Shown: in pieces, positions 47,591-60,249 of the stretch | How the letters are laid out: every line of letters begins with the position of its first letter | Position numbering within the stretch: the first letter of the stretch is position 1 | Assembly: GCF_027596085.1 (NCBI RefSeq) | Contig: NC_072467.1 | Coordinates: forward strand, 5,112,861-5,176,860 | Reading direction: 5' to 3' | DNA: 64,000 nucleotides | DNA from: Anoplopoma fimbria | Lineage: Eukaryota > Chordata > Actinopteri > Perciformes > Anoplopomatidae | The notes under the pieces: model-generated | Told to the model about the DNA's origin: nothing | Seen by the model: only the letters and a program-made list of their open reading frames with translations | Database searches by the model: none | Position numbers and translations under genes: made by a program

Positions 47591-50500
47591 CCCAGTTGTA
47601 GCCCTAGTCCACGCTTAGACGGAGGACCGCACAGGGCAGACAGTTGTTGAACGAGAACCACTAGCTCGCTTTGCAGTCGGCTGGAAAACTGGCTGGATAT
47701 AGTGCTTTTTTTATTTTTATTTCAACTTTTATTATTAGGTGTTTCGTTTCTGTAAAAGAGTTGACCTGTGTGGTTCACGTCCTCTCAGGCAGAAAGAAAT
47801 CTGTCCGGCAATTGGAGGGAGAGTGCAATACACATCCACAGCACAAGAGTCTCACACTTAGCCTGCCATTGGCTGTGGAATTGATCTGTGACGAGTCGGT
47901 GGGGCGTGTCTGGTGATGTAATGACCCAAAGGCGTAACCAACAGCAGCCAAAGATGTCTCTTGAAAGCAGACGTTGCAATGTCGTCATTCCTTTGAAGAG
48001 GAGAAGGTAGGAAGGATTCTGGTTCACATCCTTGCTAGTCCTGACTTTAAGCCCTGCTGGGACCGAAGACGGTTGAACTTATCATCACATATATACACAC
48101 ACACACGTGTGTGTCAACACGCACCTGACTAAACATAAACCTGGTTGAGTGACTTGGGATAGTGGTAAAGTAATCTCAGAGAGTGAGAGGGGGAGCTGCA
48201 CAGAAAGTGGGAAATAAGAGAGGTACAGTTAGTTTTGTCCTACGCGGATTAGCAAAGTGTGACTGGTTGAGTTCGGAGAAGAAAGACATCGTAAGTTAGG
48301 CAGAGTGTAATGGATAGGTTCGCAGTATGAATACATCCCAATCGCTACCTATTAAGTTAAATGCAATAATGGCAAAGAGTAGAAAACTGTCCCTTGTAAC
48401 TGTGGCCTTAATCCCCAAACACATTTAAATATTGACTTTGTACATAGATATTTCTTCACTGGGTTATGATTCCATGTTTTGCATATTTATGTCCCTTTTG
48501 AGTCTGGTGACATTGTGATTTAAGTTGTCCATCCATACAGATTTATTATACAGATTTATTCTCCACTTCTGGGATGTAAACCAGTGGATCTGCCACATAA
48601 AGGAGCATTGTCCTGGTGTTGACCACCATTCACAGTGTAAAACTTAAGAGATGATGCTGCTGTAAATCACATTCTGGTTCTGGGTGTTGCAGGGTGTTTT
48701 TTTCTTTTGTTTTATTTTAACGCAAGAATGAAATAAGAAACCCAAATTGACACATGAAATAACTTCACTGAGAGCTGAAATGAGCCCTTTAAAATCTGCT
48801 TATATCCTAAAACAATAACTCTGGTTTATTGCAATAGTATTTATGGAAGGTTTCAGTCCCTGAGGGGATGCAGCCTCCCCACTTCTCCCAGTTGTTTACA
48901 CGGATGGTGCCCAGTACACAGATGAACAGGTTGTTAGTGAAGTCATGTCCTATTAAATATCTCCACTCATGACATTTAGCCGTCACCTCTCAAATCACCA
49001 GTGTTTTGGGGTTCTTTCTTTCTGTGGTCTGTTTTTGTATGCGTATATTTAATAAAACAAATGTTCTTTATGGACCTGTATTCAGCCATCAGATTTTGAT
49101 GTTGTTTCACTGTAATTATTATTAAAGGTTGTTAAACAACATGTAGTTAAAGGAATATAAAAAGTGCAATTGCAGGGTTGTTGATGGTATCCTACTTACC
49201 ACGCAGGAGTAATCCTGTGGTTTATTAAGCTCTTCTCTATGACTGCCCTGCCCCCCTTTCTATTTTATTGTATATATGTTAATGTGAGGTAAATGCTTTC
49301 ACGTAATGCTCCGTCACTAGAGTATGCTTGTGGTGACCCACTCTTCGTGCACATGCACTCTAACCTGTAAACATGAGGAACACTTTAGTGCCTTGCATCC
49401 TCACTAATGACAAGTTCCAGATTCATCTAGTCCTGTAGCTGTGACTGTACTGCAGAAACCCAATGAACTAAACCTGAACAAGACGTTAACACACAACAGG
49501 CGGCTGCATAACTGTTGCACGGCCAGCTCAGCGTATATGTAACACTGAAACATTAGAGACGCCACACAGGACTGCGGAACAAAGAGCACACTGGGTAATT
49601 TGGAAGCGTTTCTGTTCTCTCATCAGTTCTATTTGTGATGGTTGTTTATTCAGCTGTGTGTTTATATTTGGCTGTTTTATTATTTGGTTTCTGTGGATTT
49701 ATCATTAAAGCCTTTGGTTATTATGCATCCCACTGCTGTTCTTGGCAAGACCCGCCCTACTTAGCATTCAAGCGCTAGAATTGGCCAGGCGTCCATGATC
49801 GCCGAGTTACCGGTAACGCCGATGTGTTCAGGTCCTATCCCCTGACCAATAGGCTATCCAGATCCGTACTACTCAAGGCCGATGCCTGACATTAACTTAT
49901 CGTCTCTGACTCGACCAGCTACGCAGGGCGGACCTTTCCAAGAAATGGGGTGTGATTCATAATGACACTTCATAGACGCGCTTGTTCAGGCAGCGAGTGA
50001 GCTGCATAAAGGTTTAAACGCTGTCATGCTGGCTCAACTTTTGTTTCACCACCTCACACGAGTGCCATGCTGTCATCGTGACTCTTTCGCCTGCTCGTAG
50101 ATTGGATGAATAGTTAAAAGTTCTCTAGAGAAAAAATAAGTTACTGCAATGCAGAATATGCAATGTTTGAAGGGACTGAGGGGTAACTGAAACATTTGCA
50201 TGCTGATGAGGGTTGTTACCTACTTCAATGTTTTTGATATATTGGAATATTAGAGATCCTATTTTTTTTTTTTATTCTTTGCCTTCCTGAGAGTGATCAT
50301 TAGTGTTGATCCGTTTAATTGTCATTCACCAATATCACAACTTCAATATCAAACTATCAGCTTATGATTTCTGCATGCCAGCTTCACAGGTGTTTAATCT
50401 TACAATGACAACCAAGTCACAACTGGCTACTGTACAGCACAAGGTCACGTCAAAGCTTTTAGGTCCATATGCTACTTTGCTTTCATCAGTAATTATCACA

Positions 50501-50640
50501 GCCCTCTACAATACTGTTTGAGGCTACTGACGTGCAGTCGTATCTGTGGAGCTCTTATTTCTGATCCCTCCTTACTGACCTGTGATTCAGTGTCTGTTTT
50601 GTGTATGTTTTTCACATTGTACAAAATGTAAAAACAAATA
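47591..50640 (+). other. wnk1 3' UTR and downstream
   Basis: AT-rich non-coding sequence after the wnk1 stop. Candidate AATAAA signals lie at 49051-49056 and 50637-50642; the first gives a 3' UTR of about 1.45 kb. A short inverted-repeat element lies at 49739-49944. The convergent rad52 transcript ends nearby. Confidence 0.5.
49739..49944. mobile_element. Probable MITE-like element with terminal inverted repeats
   Basis: The left end ttcttggcaagacccgccct and the right end (agggcggacctttccaagaa) are near-complementary over about 20 bases. The interior includes the perfect palindrome GTTACCGGTAAC. About 206 bp, no coding capacity. I saw no clear target-site duplication. It lies between the proximal and distal wnk1 poly(A) signals. 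Confidence 0.5.
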
Positions 50641-51082
50641 AAAATATCAATTAAAGCACTTGTCTTGCTTATTGAGTGATCTTTTTAATAACCAAAATTG
50701 ACTAATTTGTCTCTAATGCTTAAACTAAAATTTTTCATCTTTTATTTTAAGGCCTTGAAAATGTAAGGCCTATAAGAAACTTAACTCTGACTTACTTAAC
50801 ATCAAATGTAATATATGATAAAAATAAGCACCTATCAAAGATCATAAAACACATCCTTATGTATTGATTACATTTGTTGGTTTTTATCTATAAATAAAAC
50901 CCAGTGACTGACTTTTGTGGTTGTGTTTTAATTTTTTTTTAACAAAACCATATACATTTCTCAAACAATTCAATAAGCAGCAATTCATTTTAAAGAACTT
51001 AAATGAAAGCACTATAAAAAAAGAATAGAACAAAAGTAAAATACATTTTATAAAGGAAGCTTTGGAACGGCAACATAAAATC
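50641..51082 (-). other. rad52 3' UTR (probable)
   Basis: Downstream of the rad52 stop. On the minus strand an AATAAA reads at 50741-50746, with an ATTAAA-like site near 50930. The distal wnk1 signal at 50637 is about 100 bp away, so the two transcripts nearly meet or overlap. Confidence 0.45.
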
Positions 51083-54000
51083 TCAGGTGTCCAGTCTGCG
51101 TTTCTTCATGTACTGTCCTTGTCTGTACGGACTGATGGCTTCACCTGGGAGGTTGAAAAAGTAGATTGAAGACCACAAAGTTCAGCCCACAGCTCAGCAA
51201 CACCTCTTAGAAGAAATCTCACCTGGTCCGGCCTGATACTGGTTCTGATGTTGAGGTCTGTATTGAGCCTGGTCCTGTCCTTCACTGTACGAAGGGGCCT
51301 CCTGTGGAGGTCTGCCGGGGCCCCTCAGAGGGGTCTTACTGCGCGTCTGCATCTTGTGATTCCCAGGCGTGCTCGGTATGAGCGCTCTGGAGGGAGGGCC
51401 GCCTGCAGGGACATCCAGCAAATCAGTCCCATCCAGAGTGAAATCCCAGAGCTCGGCATCATCTGCAGAAAAAAAGACAAACCAGTCGCAGTGAGTGAAG
51501 CTGGCTGGCAATCGGTGAGGAGACCACACGTCAAAGTATGTGTGTAGCCTTCTGGCGGCGGCGGCTTACATGACCTGCTAAATGTTCGTCCCTGCTGCTG
51601 GGCTTCCTGTGTCCAGCTGAGGTGCCGTCACTGTGCGCAGGTACATCTTCAAGACCTGGAGGAATGGATACATCTTTATAAAAAACGCTACAACATTTGC
51701 TTCTAAAAGTTAAGGATAAAGAGACACGTAAAACCTGGACGACGAACCCGACACAATGACATAATGCCCCATGTTTCAAATCTAATGTTACACCTGTCCT
51801 GCAACTTATATATTTCCTATTTTCATTTTGCAGTCTATTTCACTAGTGAGGCTTCAAAATCCAAGCATAAAAAAATAACACACATTGCACAACTTTTCAA
51901 CAGTTTCAAGTGAGTTTGATATTTAACTATTTTTGCGGCATTAAATGGTAATTTCTTCTTCGACCTGCAAGCAGAAACCTGCTGTTCTCAGGTAAACGAT
52001 CTCAGTGTTTGCAGAGTATTCAAGCTGAAATAAAGAAAAAAAAAAACCCATCCAGTGCAAGGTAATTTGAGTTGGAGACTGCTGCTATAAACAGAATGGA
52101 ATCACTCGTGGCGAAACATGAAACCCTCACCTCCGCTGGATCCTCCTCGTCCAATAGTGACCTCTGTGTCCTCAGACTTGTCTTGATCCGGTTTCTGCTG
52201 CAGACTCTTGGTCTCCATCTCTCTCCTGAACTTCTCTTGAAGCTGCTGCTGTCGGAGCTTTCTCAGCTGTTTGGGGTCTGTGTGCGATAAAGACCCGCCG
52301 GTGTCTACAGAGTCCATGACAGGTCTTGGAAAACAGAGGAAACAGATTGGAGGTGATGCACATTTGGATGCACAAGAGTCATACAGCTCTTTAGGAGTAA
52401 AATGTAATCCCTTTCAAGGTACCTAAACAAAAATATTTGTCACGACTCTCTGGGTCTAAATTTGTTACTATAACTGCAAATTGTGGAAAAAAAAAAGTGA
52501 ACAGAATTCATTTATACCCGCAGTTATCATTGTATATTGAAATTATTTACATATACACATTAGAAAAGTTTAGTGCTAGTGGCAACTCTTTCAGTGCTTT
52601 TCCTTTCTCATTTAGGGTTCAGGTCCAGTCGGTGTACGGTTTGAGTTGCCAGGAGACAACAAACAAATATGACAACAGGATTGTTTTATTTTAAATATCA
52701 AAATATTTTTGGTTTATATTAGTGACTGCGTTGATGAAACAACTGATTATGTTGAAATTCAAGAATTATTCAAAAAGTAGATTTGAATCCAGGCATATTT
52801 CTTACCTGAAAAACATAAAAGGTTAAAATCAGGCATTCTTTACACTTTCAACTTTGTACAAACCCGGTGTTTACCTGGAGTCATTGTTTTCCCTCTTACT
52901 GTCAGCAGGGTCAGCAGCAGTAGGAGTGTGAACCTCTGAATAGTTCTGGTTGTGGTTGAGGACTCTGGGCTCCAGTGGCATCCTGCCAGGACCAACCGCA
53001 GATACAAGCTTTCCCGCTCTGACCAGACTGGAGTACCGGGCCTTCTCCACGGTGGGCTCGCCCTCGGAGCGCTTAGTCTTTGCCGGATCTAGAGGAGGAC
53101 GGGGCTTTGTGTAGAGGAGAAGATTCAGCACCCAATAGCTTTTTGAATGAGAATAAAAACACAAAATGTTAAAATATGATAAGACTGTGTCGGACCTGTT
53201 TGGGGATCTTGTTAATGGCTATGAGGTATTCTTTATCCAGGATGCAGTTTCCAAGAGCATTACCGAAGCATCTAAACAACCAAAGAAAACCCACACACAA
53301 ATAAATTGAAACAGTTTTCTTATTACAAAACATTTTTAGAAAGACTGTATATATGCCAAATGATTTTTCTTCATGTTTCATACTGAGAATACATATAAAA
53401 ATGCAAATTCGAGTACTTCAGGGCTCTCTTCATGCCATCTGTGACCGCTTCCTTTCTCGCCTTTTCCAGCGACAGAGCTTTAGACTTCAGTCCTTCACTG
53501 ACACCGTAGCCTACATCTTCATGAAACGACCCGTCCTGGAGGAAAAGTACACATTAAACACACACTCATGTGGACAACAAGTAGAAAATAATACATAATG
53601 GGAAATAATAATCTCCACCATGTAAAAAATATTGTTAAAAATTCAAATCAATTTAGTAAAATAAGTTTGGCTTCCTCTGACCTTCAGCTGCACTTTGACA
53701 AACGCACTGACTCCGACATAAAACTTCCCGTTGATGATGTCTATAAAGTCTGGAAGATAGACATGTTTTCTTAGTGTGACTGTGTGGAAATGTCTTTAAT
53801 CTTTAATGACTTTAACAGAAGTCTCTGGTTAAAAACAAGCTTTACGCGGCGTACCGACATTCTGCTGAGAGATGGAGTGAGACCATCCGTTGTATCCGAA
53901 CATCTCATTGGCCAGACCGATTACGCGATGCCCTTCAATATAGCAAACCTGGAAGAGTCCGTTCAAGAGTTGATATGAAAGTGAGAGGTGGAGAAATTAA

Positions 54001-55017
54001 ACTTTCTGAGAAAAGTCAATCACATGCACTGTTCATGTTATGTTGGTATAATCACAATTGTGTGATTATACCCTAGCTGACAGGAAAACATCTAACTTTT
54101 CTATTGTTCACTTTAAACTGGTTTTACCACTGTACAGACAAAAAGGCAGAGAGATGAACAAAGACTTGCCTTCTGTCCTCCTCCTGCCATTCTGCTGCTG
54201 ATGTACTCTGGTCCCAGCTTCTGTCGCAGAGCTCTGTGCACCGCCTCATGCTCTTCAGCTGTGTAGGTACACTGACAACACAGTAAACAAATAAGCACGC
54301 ACACACACACTCACATATAGACCATGACATAATAAAAGAGTGTGTGGTTTTTCGGTTAATGAGTAACACCCTGACCCAATGTTGTCGCACTGCTTTCTGC
54401 AATTACAAGGATTTGAATTTGATTTCCATCTACACAGCTGATACAGTATAGTTATATATTGTACATATGTAACAACAGTTTGGAACAATGTATTACAATA
54501 AAGTGTTAGTCTCTTCAGTACCAGTACAAGCTTATTTTTGCAGCCAATCACTGTTCAAATCCACAGAGCTTTATTTAAAATTGTCCTATTATGGACAGTA
54601 CATTGTTGGAATTGGGTTTGGCTTTTTTATTTGTATTTCACTGAAACATTTCATACAACGTAAAACGATGCAGAACGATGTTTTTTTCCCAACCTAAAGC
54701 TAATTAAAGGGGAAATTAAAAGAAACTGGATGACATGGGTAAAAAATGACTCCCAATCCATAAATAGTTTGAATTCTCTTTTCAGTCATTTTGGGACTGT
54801 GGGGGTCAGGAGCCTTTCCCAGCATGCACCGGGTGAAGCAGCTGTGCGTCAGTCCACTAACGTGTTCCTAGTTGATTTTCTGCACACATGAGTTGCATTT
54901 GAATGAGTGAGTCTGGTCAGTGACAGAAGGTTTAAGTCAAATGAACTGTGTAACGTGACGTACCTGTCCGAACCACGTGGGTGCCGTGGAGCTCCTCTCC
55001 TCGGCGGTACTGGACAT
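51083..55017 (-). CDS. rad52: DNA repair protein RAD52
   Basis: Eleven coding exons on the minus strand join to 439 residues (human 418): 55017-54964, 54271-54170, 53948-53855, 53749-53682, 53535-53417, 53271-53196, 53104-52875, 52324-52131, 51655-51575, 51462-51223, 51144-51083. Residues about 19-175 are the conserved ring-forming single-strand annealing domain ([52 protein letters not shown]). The C-terminal half is divergent, with the [17 protein letters not shown] helix (human RKLRQKQLQQQFRERME) and the terminal basic KKRRLDT, which matches the human KKRKYDPS nuclear signal. It anneals RPA-coated ssDNA and mediates recombination. Exon 2 ends in a GC donor (AAG/GCAAGT). The exon ending at 51575 uses CAG/GTCATG to stay in frame, although GTAAGC lies 5 bases on. 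Confidence 0.93.
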
Positions 55018-55639
55018 GACTGCAGAGATCTCCTGTTGTCACTGAAAGAGACTGCCATAGGTCATTACTTCATACTTAATGCACACTACCGTGCTTACAT
55101 AAACACAAACTCACCAGTTAAAAGTCCTCAAAATAGATTATGTTGTTGAATGATTGTCAGTGCATTTATTACATTTAAAAACCATCTGCTGTTTGTTTTT
55201 AATGACGACGGTCTGAACTTCCCGCTCCGACACCCGGAGGAGGAGTTTGTGCTGCCTTCACGTCCTGTCGGAATATAGAGATGTCATTGAAATGTTCACG
55301 TAAGAAGTTCATGGTCAAAACACACTGAGGCAAAATCCAGTTTTTTAAATAATATAAAATATGTGGACAAATTTACACGTTTTTTCTTTTCTTTTTTTAC
55401 CACACAGAGTAGTATGCTATTAATTTTATCCCTGGTGCTAGAAAATGCATGATCGCTTTGCAGCCATGGTTTTCTACATGCTATCACTACTTTTTCATCC
55501 CTTCATCATTACAATTTTTCCATATATTTTTTTTCCATATAAATTGAGTATAAAAGAGGGCAACTACACAGAATATTATGAAGTCATTTATTATTGTAAA
55601 ATTAAGACTTGGACAGACCTGCCAGTCACATTTTTTTGA
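55018..55639. other. rad52 upstream region
   Basis: Contains the rad52 5' leader (minus strand; an acceptor-like CTTTCAG lies just upstream of the ATG) and a modest CpG patch near 55205-55265 that may be the promoter. The remainder is AT-rich. Confidence 0.4.
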
Positions 55640-57000
55640 GTCTAAGCATAGCAGAATTTGACCTTTGACCTCTAATGCTGCAACAGAGGGGTGCATGGAT
55701 GAAGAATTTAAGTTGGTTCCCTCCACACAAAGCCAATGAGATTTTTCCATTTGGATTTTGGATTATAGCAGAAACAAAGCTCTGTGGCAACACAGATTCA
55801 TAATACTTAAAGGTTTTGTTCAGGGAGATAATCTTCACAAATGAATACCACATTATTGGTGTTAGAAAGGTAAATGTAATCACCAGAAGAAGAATAAACG
55901 ATTGTTAGGCTATAAACTAACAACACCGTGGTTACATGGAGTTTGAGTATACACAACGAGGCTGTCAAGGCAGATTAGTCAAAGTAGCGACCCCTTGTAG
56001 TCGCATTCAGCCACTTGTTAGCAATGCCTTTCTAAAGATACCTAAGCTTCAAAGTTCATGAAAGAGGGTATCCTCTGGCGTATCTTATTGTAGAACAATA
56101 CATTACAATATTTCAGTGTGAAAGGATGTCCAGGCTTTTTGAATGGAAACCCTCAGGGTCAGATATGAACAACAGCAGGTCGTCGGCGTATATTAAGACT
56201 TTGTGGACATTGCTGAACCTCAAAAAATGTTTTGACGCAAAGCTCATGCTGAGATTGAAAAGGAGATGGGACCATGGTCAACCCTGTCTGGTGCAGCTTT
56301 GAAGGGTAAAGTAGCACAAGTGGGTATTGTTGGTCCTCACTGATACCTGTGTTAGAGTTTACAGTGTTTGAATCCAAGGAATTATCAAGGGGCCAGTCTA
56401 AATTTGCAAAGCAATTTAAAAAGATGTCTATATTCGATGATGTGTGCATTCAATGAAATTACCATCTCTGGGGATTGGGAAAAGGGCCCTCTTTATCAAA
56501 TTTGATGGATATTAAAGAGACGTTGCAGATTGTAAAATGACTACCTACTCCCTTTTATGAAACCTGTGCGGTAGGATTGGCACTGGGTTGGGTCTTTATC
56601 TTTATTTACAAAGCAGAAATTGTGGTATGGGTCATAGATGTAGGGAGTTTCTTTTGTATGAGTGATTCTATATAAAGGAAACAAAGTTAGTGGGTCAGTT
56701 GAGGGGCAAATGTCTTATAAAACTCAAACCATTCAGACCTGGTGCTACTGTCTCCAGTGATGGGATACATGATTAGTGTGCTCTCATGGTTAGGGTATAA
56801 GTATTGCATTTGTGTTTTGAAACTGTATGCGGCATAGTCATTGGCTATTTATTTTCATAACTTGAGTGAAGTAGACAACGATATATTTGCCAATCATCAT
56901 GTTGGTTATATGTTAGTAAACTGTTAATGCTGCTGGATCAGTGTAAACTGGCACACAGTAGGGGCCCTTGATGAAGCACAAGTGTGAGAAATAAATTGAG
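55640..57000 (-). mobile_element. Degenerate L1-type LINE ORF2 (reverse transcriptase) remnant
   Basis: On the minus strand, interrupted by stops and frameshifts, pieces of an L1-like reverse transcriptase are readable: a PGLNGFEFYKTF-like segment near 56730-56760, TGFIKG near 56560, CTRQG and LLFNLS near 56240-56300, and the catalytic YADDLLLF at about 56180-56205. A weak C-terminal similarity (IGFVW) lies near 55725. There is no intact ORF, so it is an old inactive copy. Element ends are approximate. Confidence 0.72.
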
Positions 57001-57900
57001 AAAAATATTCTCCATTATATTCCAGTGTCCCCCATGGGACTATATAGTCAACGGCGAAAAACAGATCTTTTTGATCCTGTTAAAATTAATCCATGAATTA
57101 CACCTGATGTTTGTTGATTTAAAAGATACTCTTGCAAGTCAAAAAAGTCTCATTCTGTCATAGTTTTGTTGTAATATTTAGCTCTTTGTGAAGCATCTCA
57201 GTGACCTTCATCTCTTGACTCGCATAATACTCTTCACAAACACCGACATGCCATTATCTCAGCTTGTTTGCTAGATTTGTAACTCAACTATGTTCCATGC
57301 AGAAATGTAACGTAATCTTAACAGATGCGTTTTTCCCAGGGACTATTTTTATCAGCCAGAAAGCAAAAGGAGGAGCAAGACACGTTGTTTGTGCGACACG
57401 TCCTGGGACGAAACACACAGGCATCGTAGCGTCAGCAAGAGACGTCCCTTTCAGGTGTGTAGTGTTTCTGATTACGTATTCAATCTTATACTTCAACAGT
57501 TTTATGACAAAATAGGCAAAATAGGTCAATTCATCATTAATCATTTATTTAAAAAATAAACAAGCCGCGTTCACATTTAATAGGATTTCTTTTATGATTA
57601 TATAAGACAGTGATGAGAGTAACTCTGAAATGTAAACTCTGACTTCTTGCAAAGATGTTTTGGAGGATTACAGTTGTTCAAAAAAAACATTGTTTGCAAA
57701 CAGAAATCAAAGTAACAGTCACTTGACGGGAACAGTTTTCACTAAGACATTGACATCTTACCTGTCCTTAAAACCTTTTCTCTTTGTCTCAAGAGTTTGA
57801 ACTCTCTGGTTTCTTTTGTGTTTTCACAATAAACGACAACAACTAATCATCTCCCACATTTTTTGCAAATACAATGCTACAAGGCCCTTATGCGATCCTA
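57001..57900. other. Intergenic, AT-rich
   Basis: No coding or structural feature recognised. ORFs of about 85 codons at 57264-57544 on opposite strands have no recognisable homology. Confidence 0.5.
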
Positions 57901-57911
57901 CAAGCATTGCT

Positions 57912-58120
57912 TAATGAGACCCATAAAAGTATCTTTTCCTGCAGGTCTTGCAAAGATGCGGCTTCTCACCAGTTAGGCTCTTATAATGTGGACCACCAAG
58001 TCTGAAAGGTCTTCCACATGTTTTACAAATAAACTGCTTCTAACGTGTAGACTTTCAACTCACCTTTACATCTGAAATTTTGACCATGCTTTGCTTAAAT
58101 TTGGATTCTCCTTGAATAAA
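57912..58120 (-). pseudogene. C2H2 zinc-finger remnant
   Basis: On the minus strand a segment reads KQFICKTCGRPFRLGG, then LTGEKPHLCKTCRKRYF and a stop. This is a finger with its linker and the start of a second, with the zinc-binding histidines lost. Just upstream, in shifted frames, NFRCKGELKVY and an eroded GEKP-like linker are visible. It lies about 0.85 kb past the stop of the intact zinc-finger gene on the same strand, so it is either the decayed tail of a longer array or a dead paralogue. Confidence 0.7.
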
Positions 58121-58960
58121 TAAGAGGTTAAATTAATCGTATTGCAGAATGGCCCCTTTTTTATTATTTGTTATCTATCTATAGAGGCAAGTAGGTGTCG
58201 CAGACCGAAAATACTAGCAACAGTAACGGCAAAGGCTTTTCTGTCAAAAGTTAAAATATCATTACTTTTACCTTTGTAATTTACAACCGGATATTATGGT
58301 GCTCCTCACTCAAGGCTAAAGTTATGTTAAGTTTACAATGGAATATTAAAATAAGTCTGTATTTAATAGTTGTATTTCTAAAATAATTACATAAAATAGT
58401 TTACACTACACAATGTAATTTAATGTATTTTATTACATCACCATAGCAACGTATTGTCATGTGTCTTGCGTGTCGTCTAAAGTGTGGTCCGTCTGCTGTC
58501 TACCGTCTGCCTGTGAATGCACCATTGCTATTGTAACGATAGCTTTCAGATTAAAAGATTGTGAAAAATGTAACATGTGAACAATTATTCAATTACAAAA
58601 GTGATACTATTTTCAGTTTTCAATCTCGTTTCCCTTCCATCAAACTATCTAGATCAGGCTGTCAGTCTTTTAAACAATGCACACTAGAACTACTTACAAA
58701 AAAAACAGGATGCTGGTATTTTTAAAAATTGACATTTGACAAATGCACACACAACAATCGGTCAGCCACATCACACTTAGTTTAACAGCCACTTCTGTGC
58801 ACTCACTGTAAAAAAAAAAAAGACTAATAAGACATAGATCTCTGTAATATTTCTGCAGAATGCTGCTCAAATATACTGAGATATACGTAGATAAAAGTTA
58901 ATTGATACAACTTTTAACCTTAGTACAGAGTATTAAAGCACCTGGATGTGCGTGCTTTTA
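58121..58960. other. Spacer between zinc-finger gene and remnant
   Basis: AT-rich. On the minus strand an AATAAA overlaps the zinc-finger stop codon (58957-58962), and others occur near 58160. No coding segment recognised. Confidence 0.45.
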
Positions 58961-60249
58961 TTAAAAAAAATGTGTGGTTACAACTGGAACGTTTTTGCGG
59001 CAGTGATACAGCTTTTTACCTGTGTGCCTCTTCATATGGCCTTTCAAGTTACTGCTACTTCTGAAATCTTTCCCACATGTTGTGCAAGTATATGGTTTCT
59101 CACCTGTGTGGGTTCTAATGTGGCCTCTCATGTCACTGTTACATCTGAAACCTTTTCCACATGTTTTGCAAATATATGGTCTCTCACCTGTGTGGGTTCT
59201 CATGTGGCTTCTCATCTCACCGCTACTTCTGAAATCTTTCCCACATGTTGTGCAAGTATATGGTTTCTCACCTGTGTGGGTTCTCATGTGACATTTCATG
59301 TCACTGCTACATCTGAAACCTTTTCCACATGTTTTGCAAGTATATGGTCTCTCACCCGTATGAACTCTCATGTGGACTTTTAAGTAACTGTTGAATTGGA
59401 AACTTTTCCCACATATTTTACAAGTATGCGGCTTTGTACATTTGTGTACTATCATGTGTCTCTGCAAATATGTCTTACACTTAAAAGCTTTCCCACACAT
59501 ATCACATTTGAATGTCTGAGTGTTACATTGAGTTGTTGACATAGTGGGATTAAATACATTGTTTATGTAACAGTTGCTTTTGTGATGTTGTTTCTGTTGT
59601 TCTGGCTCTGCATTAGTTGATCCTGAGTCTCCATTCTTGCCTCCGTCCTGATCTCGGCTCTCAGCTTCATGAGAGTTGTGAGAGAGGAGCTGCTGGTCAT
59701 CATTTGGTTCTGATACCACAGAGCTTTTAACTGAGATGATGCTTGAAGGCTCTTCATCCACCGCACTCTGACTGTCATCGATACTAAAGTTCAGAGTCTG
59801 ATGATCACTGTGGTCGCTTTCCTCGTACGTAGGAGTCAACATAAAGGCATCAGTCTCCTGCTTCAGTACAAGTTGCTCTCCCTCCTCACTGGTGAACCAT
59901 TCATCCTCTTGGTCCAGACTGGAGTTCCTCTCCTGAACACAGACCTGCTGGTGAGTGAGATCCTCCTCCTCCTTAAAGACATGTTGTAGTGGGATCTCTG
60001 GAGGGACAAAGGACAGAAATGAATGGTATTCTACTGTGATGATGTTGGATTTTTAAATAATATTGATGTTTACACACCTATCCTGTGTAACTTCAATTCA
60101 GGTTTCAAAACGATATCCAGCAGTCTTCGCTGACGCTGGATCTCTTCTTCATACTCGACGATTGTTCTTTCAAAAACTCCTAATATTTCTTCAGCAGCAG
60201 CAGTTAGTCTCTCGTTGACAAAATCTCTTAAATACGGAACTAAAGACAT
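58961..60249 (-). CDS. C2H2 zinc-finger protein, teleost multi-copy family
   Basis: Two coding exons, 60249-60078 and 59997-58961 (phase 1 junction), give 402 residues. The N-terminus MSLVPYLRDFVNERL, an acidic Glu-rich stretch, then EQLVLKQETDAFMLTPTYEE is a leader shared by many fish zinc-finger proteins; there is no KRAB or SCAN domain. Residues about 220-390 hold six C2H2 fingers (CDMCGKAF, CKICGKSF, CKTCGKGF, CTTCGKDF, CKTCGKGF, CTTCGKDF) with TGEKPY/TGERPY linkers after the second. A seventh begins (LYHCRK) but breaks and ends TTHFF, so the array looks truncated. Likely a nuclear DNA-binding regulator; the target is unknown. Alternating near-identical fingers suggest recent internal duplication. 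Confidence 0.88.

Noticed and set aside
58946..59383. 145-codon plus-strand ORF opposite the zinc-finger gene
   Set aside because: Antisense image of the repeated fingers, which keeps a frame open by periodicity.
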